Shown piece by piece: positions 11,532 to 19,800 of a DNA stretch of 64,000 nt. The notes beneath the pieces were generated by a model. The model was not told the DNA's origin and did no database searches. It saw only the letters and a program-made list of their open reading frames with translations. The DNA lies in contig JAZGUH010000284.1 of assembly GCA_037893225.1 (NCBI GenBank), positions 37,926-101,925 of the forward strand, read 5' to 3'. Source of the stretch: Hippasteria phrygiana. Taxonomy: Eukaryota; Echinodermata; Asteroidea; Valvatida; Goniasteridae. Position 1 is the stretch's first letter; each line of letters opens with the position of its first letter. The position numbers and the translations under genes were made by a program.

Positions 11532-13817
11532 CTATGACTGGACACCAAGTTCCATTTTCTTCAGGTTTGCTGTTGCCTTTTGATTGATGTTGTGAATTTT
11601 ATTTCTCAGTTCCGTCCAAGATTTACCATGAAGAAGGTTGCCTCCTCTTTTTAGGATCAGCAAACACAATGACTTCCCAGGTGTATTCTTTGTTTTTAGA
11701 AGTGTTTTAACTTCTTTTTGGGCAAGAATGAATTGTTCTTGCTCTTTTGTCCACCTATTGTACTGCCGTTGTGTTCGAGCTACAGGCCTAGGTTTAACCA
11801 CCTTCTTTGCATGGCCCTCAACTTTTGTTTTACGTGGGCCACCCTTCCTCTGGCTCCCAGTTGGAACATTGCTCTCAATGCCCATTTCTGGATTATCATC
11901 CTCAGCCTCACTTTCATCCTCTTCGGAACTGATAGATGAGAATGATTCTTCGGGTCCCAGATCCACCTCCTGAAGGGACTTGCCCTTAAATTGAGCCGTT
12001 TTCCCCTCCTGGGCAAGATTTAATATCTTACTCATCTTTGCTAAGAGCAGCGTTTCACTAGGGAGGCGGTAATACTCACGATGGATACTCACATCGTGAC
12101 CCATGTGATTTGCCAACTGCTCCAACTCGTTCTTTTTGAGATCTAGGAGTTGCGAAAGTGTGGCCAAGTGCTTTCTCAATTTGGTACAACGGACATTCTC
12201 CGGATGTTTCAGTTTTGGTACAGCTACAGCTGAAAGGTGGGCCATAACTTGGTACGCCCTTATTGGTGTTGAAGCGCTCTCACTACACCTAGAGAATAGG
12301 AATGTTTTCCCTATATTGTACTCAGCAAGCATATCCATGCTCTCTTTCAAATGGCGCGGGAGCAAAATTGGCACTCCTCGGCCACGTTTGCCCCGCACCA
12401 TTACGAGAGTGAGCCTTTGGATAGCAACCCTCTCAGGTGCAGTTAATGACTCTAGTATTTCGTCATGCACAGGACGCTGATGGTTTGTGCTCTCAGTATA
12501 GTGGTTCACCGTTAGTAGTTCTACCTCTTTGGGGCGCCTTCGATTGAACAGAATAACTTGGGCAAGGGTTACCTGAGCAAATTCTGTGTAGGTTGAGGCA
12601 GACATAGGTTGTTCTCTGATGACTGTCTTCAGATTTTCCTCTGTCTGCCTCAAAAACCGATTAAATTTTACGCAGTCTTCCGTAAGCGGCAGGATTTTGG
12701 GTGTCTGCCACATTTTTTCTTGTTGCTGACGTTGTGCTGATGCAGATACATGCACTCTCCATTCTGATTTTAACAAGTGCAAAAAATCATCCACAGCAGC
12801 CCCTTTTTCACGATTTTCAGATCGTATGTAGCTATTCTTTGCGACAGCTGCTAGCTCTGTGAGGGAAAAGCCTACCCGAAGGGCAGTGCTGTATGCTTTG
12901 TATGACTGGCTACTGCTATCATAACCTGATAATTTGAGCGCTGCTTGAACAACAGTATCAAAAGATGATGGTTTCACCATATCTGTTGCCTGGTGAATGC
13001 TGCTGTTTAGCTGTCTGGAGATGTCCAGTACCTTTGCTAGGGTCCTCATCTTCTCTCTGGCCTTATCGCTGCTTCTATTGGAATTGCTTTTACCAAGAAC
13101 ATGACCACCAACCTGCAGAATATCTTTGTCGTTTCTGACAATCAGTGATATTTGATCACTTTTCATATCCTGGAGGGCATTCTCCATTTGAACAGATAGA
13201 CTGAATTTTGTTGGTATAAGCATTCGCCCTTCTTTCACGTGACTGTTGGTAGACTTGCAATCTTTACTTCTATAAGGGCATGTTTCTTTATGTTTCCACA
13301 GATAATGTCGATGGAAGTAGCCAAAGCAATTACTGCAAGGAATGTAATCATTTACGGTATGCTTTCCCTTTGAGCTGTCTTTTGGCCTTTTTCGGACGAT
13401 GAGGTCATTTTCTTCATTTTGGTGAACTAATATATTATGTTCGTGATTTCCTAAGTTTCTGATATGTTGCCATTTTTGCCTTCTCAGTTGTTTACATTTA
13501 TCTGGCACAGCTAGTGTTTCAGCAACTAGTTTTTCTTCTGAATGAAATCTTTTACAGTGACGTGGAAGTTTTCTTTGCCGTTCATTACAGTACAGGCAGT
13601 AACTATACTTTGGCACGCTCACATCCATTACATACATTTCACCTGAACCCGAAGCCTCTTTAATTTCATTTCCTGCATCACTCACTATATTTTCATCTGA
13701 GCATTTACGTTTACGTGGTTTCGAAGCAGGTTCGTCATCTTCTTCACCGCTACTATCAGACGTGTCCTCGTCATCTGACGGCTTGTAATCACTGTCCAAA
13801 TCACTAGATGCACCACT
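11532..13817 (-). CDS. Recombinase exon: zinc fingers, tyrosine recombinase core, SANT-like domain
   Basis: This exon has no ATG at its start. It opens at acceptor TTCCAG in phase 0 (SGASSDLDSDYKPSDD), so it continues the upstream exons. An acidic Ser-rich stretch leads to a C2H2-type finger (YCLYC...HCKRFH) and a C2HC finger (CSNC...HKETC). The recombinase core has Arg I in RRRPKEVELL (about R1457), the beta-hairpin Lys in VRGKRGRGVPILL (about K1506), Arg II in CTKLRKHLATL (about R1577), His in HMGHD (about H1603) and the nucleophile in HREYYRLP (about Y1612). The usual His three residues before Arg II is Thr. A basic region and a Trp-containing Myb/SANT-like segment (RWTKEQEQF...SWTELRNKI) end the protein. 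The fold should cut and rejoin DNA through a 3'-phosphotyrosine. Related proteins are multicopy in fish and other animal genomes as far as I recall. Confidence 0.85.
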   Translation of the reverse strand, partial: SGASSDLDSDYKPSDDEDTSDSSGEEDDEPASKPRKRKCSDENIVSDAGNEIKEASGSGEMYVMDVSVPKYSYCLYCNERQRKLPRHCKRFHSEEKLVAETLAVPDKCKQLRRQKWQHIRNLGNHEHNILVHQNEENDLIVRKRPKDSSKGKHTVNDYIPCSNCFGYFHRHYLWKHKETCPYRSKDCKSTNSHVKEGRMLIPTKFSLSVQMENALQDMKSDQISLIVRNDKDILQVGGHVLGKSNSNRSSDKAREKMRTLAKVLDISRQLNSSIHQATDMVKPSSFDTVVQAALKLSGYDSSSQSYKAYSTALRVGFSLTELAAVAKNSYIRSENREKGAAVDDFLHLLKSEWRVHVSASAQRQQQEKMWQTPKILPLTEDCVKFNRFLRQTEENLKTVIREQPMSASTYTEFAQVTLAQVILFNRRRPKEVELLTVNHYTESTNHQRPVHDEILESLTAPERVAIQRLTLVMVRGKRGRGVPILLPRHLKESMDMLAEYNIGKTFLFSRCSESASTPIRAYQVMAHLSAVAVPKLKHPENVRCTKLRKHLATLSQLLDLKKNELEQLANHMGHDVSIHREYYRLPSETLLLAKMSKILNLAQEGKTAQFKGKSLQEVDLGPEESFSSISSEEDESEAEDDNPEMGIESNVPTGSQRKGGPRKTKVEGHAKKVVKPRPVARTQRQYNRWTKEQEQFILAQKEVKTLLKTKNTPGKSLCLLILKRGGNLLHGKSWTELRNKIHNINQKATANLKKMELGVQS

Positions 13818-16800
13818 CTGGAATTAAATCAAAATGAATCCGAAAGAAGCTTGAAATAGTCCTTATCCAGAGCGAAGGATTTTGACACTAATCCAAATAT
13901 CTCTTAAACTGTGCCCTGCTTGTTTAATGCATGTAAAACAGGTCTCCATCCAGTAAAGACTTCCCCACTTATTAGTGCATGTGAGTGAGGATGTTGCTTA
14001 TCATTACAATCATTTCATTCCATTGTTTTTGATTCTCAAATTTTCTCAATATTTTTGCACCCTGCAACTGGGTTCCCGATAAACTGCTTTTGATGTCTTT
14101 AATTAAAAAAGAATAGATTCACGAACGACTGCTAAGATAATGAACTATTGCTAATATTCACCAGGCTAAACATTCTCATTTTCTTACATATACATGTTCA
14201 CAGGCATACCTCGTCATGATATGTCTCTTTTCGGCCGGCATTACTCTCCTCATCACTGACAGCACTAACCTAGTTGAGAAGCACAAAATATCCATCCAAC
14301 TATAAAGGTTTAATATTGCCTCTAAAATAGGAAAATATATATTCTATGGTCTATACCATGATATATTTTTCCAACATATACAGGCACCGAAGAAAATTAA
14401 GTATTTCTTTCCAATACCACATAACACAATATTCACATTGGCCGCAGGACTAATAATTTTCCCTTCCATAGAAGAAAGATGACTTTAAATAAAATGTCAT
14501 GATTTTCAATGCTTATGTGTTCTCATTAAGACATTTTGGCAAATCATTGCACTGGTTATTTTAGTGTATTTTTAATGCTATAACAGTACCCATATTCTGT
14601 TTGGAAAGTTTATGCATGTGTACATGAAAAGGACGCTCCAACGAATGTTGAAATTCATACTACACTTTTCAATTGTTTTGTATAGTTCAATTTGAATCCA
14701 TTAAATACGTTAGTCGTTATGTTAAAACTCCCAAAGGTTAAAATTATGTACCTCTTCTATGACGTCCATGGATCCACAAGGCTTTTGTCCATTTTTGGTG
14801 GCGAAGTTGGTAGATCTAGATGATGGTTGCTTCTTTTTGAAGGCTAAGTCGGGGGATGTGGTAGTGCTTCGTCCCCTTTCGTCTACCAGTGATTCCCCTG
14901 ATCAAATAAACATAATGATTTTTAGACAAAGGAAACATGTTAAACTTCCTCCATTGGATTAAGATAAATGTACAAACATGTTTATATTTATTCATGAGGA
15001 GAATGATTGTTTTTCTGCATTTGGGAAACATAAAATCAATACATGTACATTTCGGAAATAGGGAGTGAAACTGATTAAATTAGTCTCATCTATATTAGTA
15101 TAGCTACTTATTCTCATGAGCGGTATGTATATGTTTTTTAGCCAAAATGGATCCGGTACCTCACCACACTGGTGAGTTTTTTGTCTTTGGATTAAAAGTT
15201 AAACTAACAAAACCAGCAGAATAGTATTACTGTTAATGAATAAAATCAATGTTGAATCAAACAACTAGGTTTCCTTAAAGGTTAAAATTGGACATGATAC
15301 AGGTGGACAACTTACCATCATCAAACAGGAGACTATAAACCTGAAGTGGCTGGACGGTATATGAAGAAATACTATCTAGAAGCCATTCTCCGGTGACAAC
15401 GGGCACCTCGTATTTTGCATACAGATCTACAAAACAAAAGCATTAGTTAAGATATTATTTTCACACTCACCTTTATATTTTCAGAAATTTAACCATGTTT
15501 AAAATCTTTGGAACTCTATTTCTATAAACTCCAATAGCATTGTAGTCAGGGGCCAATTTCATAGAACTGTTAAACACAAACATTTGCTTAGCATGAAAAT
15601 GTCTTGCTTATTAAAAACAGGTTACCAGCCAAAAGTCCATGTAATTTTCATGCTAAGCAAACAACAGCTGAATGCCAGTCAAAAGCAATATTCCACACAT
15701 GGACATCTGGCTGGTAATCCAGTTTTTATCAAGGAAGCATTTTCAAGCTAAGCAAATTGTTGTGCTTTTAATAACAGCTTTATGAAATTGGCCCCTGGTC
15801 ACATTAAACAGTGTATTAAACTATTCGTATTTCAAGAGACATATATACAATGCAGAAGATTGCTGGAAGTTTGCCTAACGCTAACAGAACATCCAATTTG
15901 TCTTTTGGTGATGCGACTCTAAATCTATCATGCCCTATACATGGAACGAGACAGCTCAATGTTAAGTAGGTTCCCGCACCAGCCAAATTATTTCATTTTA
16001 TTATTACTCAGAAATAGGAACACATTGATAAAAATGTTTATATTTGAACAGGTGCAAGCAGAGCAAGCTACTGCTTACCATTTATTTTGCTGTCATCCCC
16101 GTCAACTAGAGGACAGTAGATGATGACACGCTTGTGACTTGATGAAGTGCCAACGAATTTGTCCACAGAATCCAGTGTTCTTGCTCCACACAAACTAAGC
16201 AGATATTTCGCATCATCTGTAGAAATTAAGGTACAGCAAGACTGTTTTTAGCATCAAACCAGCACCCTGGAAAAATTTTCAGTAAACAGTGGAATTAGTT
16301 CTACACATTTACCCAATATTTGATGCTAGAGTATAAAAACTGCAGAGTCTTCGCTATTAAACATCAAATAATTATGTATTCTGTATTATGATGCACTGCC
16401 ATCCATTTTTATAAGCATTTATTAATGCGTCATAAACACACTATTTTTAGAAATCTTTTACATCATTGATCACGTCCGAACATTCCAAAAATATTAATTG
16501 GGAGATGCACATTTGGAAACATGATACAAATTTTAAAGATATGATTTGGTATCTGCTGCATTAAAGTGTACCTTTGGTTATGTACTGACGTTTGCCGACA
16601 ACATAAATTTCATAGTTTTGAAGCAGTGGCATTTGGCTGTTAACTCTACACAGTCTGGCTTGTTGTGGCCCCTTTGTTTGGTCGTCTGCGCGAACTTCAT
16701 AGTTATCTTCTTTGACGAGGAAGCCCCTCCTCAGAGACATTTCCACCCCTTCGAAAAAATAGACGCTTTTTAAAAGGAGTATCTCTTTTGTGAATAACCT

Positions 16801-19800
16801 ATGTGTTACAACAAAATGTAAGTGATTAATAAACTAATACAGGCCTGTGATTGAAGCTGAATTGATTGGGAATTCGGGGGAGGGTTGTACTATTTATAAA
16901 CCAAACAGAAATACGAGGGCGGGTCTTAAGACTTTTACAGTTTCAAATTAAATCTGAATTCCAAATTGTCTAAATACTTGAGCCCATGATCTTGTTGAAA
17001 TTTTGTGTGCAGAGGAGGACAAGCTTTGGAAGACTCTTTCAAACCACTTTACTTACATTTGTAGCTTACAACCCAAATTCCGGCAGCAACTCCAAGAAAG
17101 AACTTAAGCGATTTGGCTTTGATAATATTATCATCATCTGCAATCAAAACATAAAACAAAATATATTTATATAGCTTTCTTGATGCACATGGATTGCTCG
17201 CAAGGAGTAGGTCTGTGTCTTCGTCAGATGCTCTTTTTGTAAGAACTAATGTCATCTATGGATGGTTAGTGCTGTCGTTTGTTAGTGCTGTCACACTAGT
17301 ATCTAATCTTGAAAGAGCAAGGTCAATAAACAATAAAGGGTATCATTGTATTAAGGTTTCTAAATAAACAGTTTCATTACCTGCATCAATGATGACATGA
17401 GTGGTGGAACTGCGAAAGTTTGTTGTATACTGACATTTGGTATTCTGTGCCAGCTTCTTAACCTGTTCCCGCATAGAGGAGACAAGGGATGTAAGAACTG
17501 TTGAAAGAACACAGCTGTATATGCAGAAATATTTAACGGCATCAGTTATGAAATTCTTCCTCCAAACATGAGTTGGAATAATACGTTAAGCAACAAAATA
17601 ATACATGGCTTAGAATTAAACAGCTTTATCGTTAAAAGCAACTGTTACAACTTACTAATTCGTCCAAATTAAGTAGCGTTGTGACCAATGATAAACCTGT
17701 TGAAGAGGAGGTGCTGGAACATTTCCCTGAAGCATGTGCTCTTGTTGAAGAGGAGGTGAGGGGACACTCCCCTAAAACACGTGCACCTGTCAAAGAGGAG
17801 TTGCTGGGACGTTCCCCTGAAGCACGTCCACCTGTTGAAGAGGAGGTGCTGAGACCCTGCCCTGAAGCACGTCCACCTGTTGAGGAGGTGGGGGGACCCT
17901 GCCCTGAAGCACGTGCAACTGTTGAAGAGGAGGTGGGGGGACCCTGCTCTGAAGCACGTGCACCTGTTGAAGAGGAGGTCGGGGGACCCTGCTCTGAAGC
18001 ACGTGCACCTGTTGAAGAGGAGGTGCTGAGACCCTGCCCTGAAGCACATGCACCTGATGAAGAGGTGCTGGGACGCTCCCCTGAAGCACGTGTACCTGTT
18101 GAAGAGGTGTTGTTGAGACCCTCCCCTGAAGCATGTGCACCCGATGAAGAGGAGGTGCTGGGATGCTCTACTGAAACACGTGCACCTGTTGAAGAGGTGC
18201 TGGGACGCTCCCCTAAAGCACGTGCACCTGTTAAAGAGGAAGTGCTCGGATGCTCCCCTGAAGCACGTGCACCTGTTAAAGAGGAGTGGCTGGGACGTTC
18301 CCCTGAAGCATGTGCACCTGTTGAAGAGGAGGTTGGGGGACCCTGCCCTGAAGCACGTGCACTTGTTGAAGAGGAGGAGCTGGAACGCTCCCCTGAAGCA
18401 CTTGCACCTGTTGAAGAGGAAGTGCTGGGAAGCTTCCCTGAAGCACGTGCACCTGTTGAAGAGGAAGTGCTGGGACGCTCCCCTGAAGCATGTGCACCTG
18501 TTAAAGAGAAGGTTCTGGGACACTCCCCTGAAGCATGTGCACCTGATGAAGAGGAGGTGCTGGGACGCTCCCCCGAAGCATGTGTATTTGCTTGTTCTGT
18601 GTAAGGTGAATAAAAATGATATATGTTCACTTACACTCTAAGTACTTAATGTAAATAGGTAAAGATTTGGCTGAGGTTTTCTTATAACAAAACTGGATTA
18701 CATTGTAGGCCTACCTTTAAAACGTGTAATGCATTCTTCAATGGATGGCCTTGTTTGTTCAATTGGGCAGATCATCCTCTCAATCAGATACTTCAAAGTT
18801 GACCACCTTCCAAGATGAATTAACGTATATCTTCCTATCTTTAGGTTTCGGACAACTCCCTCTGGCTCATTTGTATATGGAGATGTTGTTTCGTGGGGGA
18901 TGTGGCCATCACTCAGAATGTAGTATATAAGGCTGCCTGTGACCTGATAGAATTAGGAGTTATTTTGAATAATGAATGCTACACTAGCCCCTGACATTTT
19001 GCACAATTGACTCAGTGGAATTAAAGCTATGACACTAATTTCAGTTACTGGTGAAGTGAGTCATATAACTTAATGCTGAGAACATTGCAAAGTTGTATAC
19101 GTTTATAACTATATTTTATAGCTTCAGTTTATTTGATACCAAACACGAAGGGATAGGGTTAATAAATTCCCTATTCCCCATTTTTTTTCATGATGCACTT
19201 CCCCATACAATTTTTAATATACGCACAGGTTGATGGTAACTGCAGACCTTTGCGGTACACTAGCTATGTGTGATTTGTGTTATTGTTTTTTCCTCACATG
19301 GTATTCATCATAGAAATAGAGAGTGGTGGGGGTTGGTTTATGGAGAGGCAATGTCAATACTGTTAACTCATTCTAAATCTACGGCATGATAGCACTTTTC
19401 TAAACACATAGTGTTACCTATTCAGTACATAATGTATAAAATGTTTGGTGCACGTTGTACATGTACATTACCTGAATATCCGATGACTTCTTGTATTTCA
19501 CCACAACTCCAGGGAGGCTTTCCACAGACATCCAACAAAATGTTCCCATAGTCTGTGTGTAAAGAGTTGTTTTCCCCATAAGCTGACGGGAAACTCCAAA
19601 GTCTGCAATCTTGACATTACCGCTGGTGTCTGTCGGTAAAATAGGTGAACTAAAGTAGATTGTTCTTAATCGATCCAAATGGACTACACATAAAGTAATT
19701 TTTAAAAAGACGTTCTACATAAAAGACAAGATGACATCCAACGTGCCTAAATACAGCATTTTGATCTTCCAAAAATCTTGAAATTTGGTGTGCCCTTAAA

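Noticed and set aside
15316..17497. The host BRCA1 gene
   Set aside because: No RING domain or BRCA1 central exon; the BRCT exons are in frame with kinase repeats upstream and a recombinase downstream.
17681..18604. 307-codon plus-strand open frame of Glu/Pro-rich repeats
   Set aside because: It is the antisense of the coding minisatellite. The minus-strand frame joins the kinase exon in phase, and the plus strand has no neighbouring exons.
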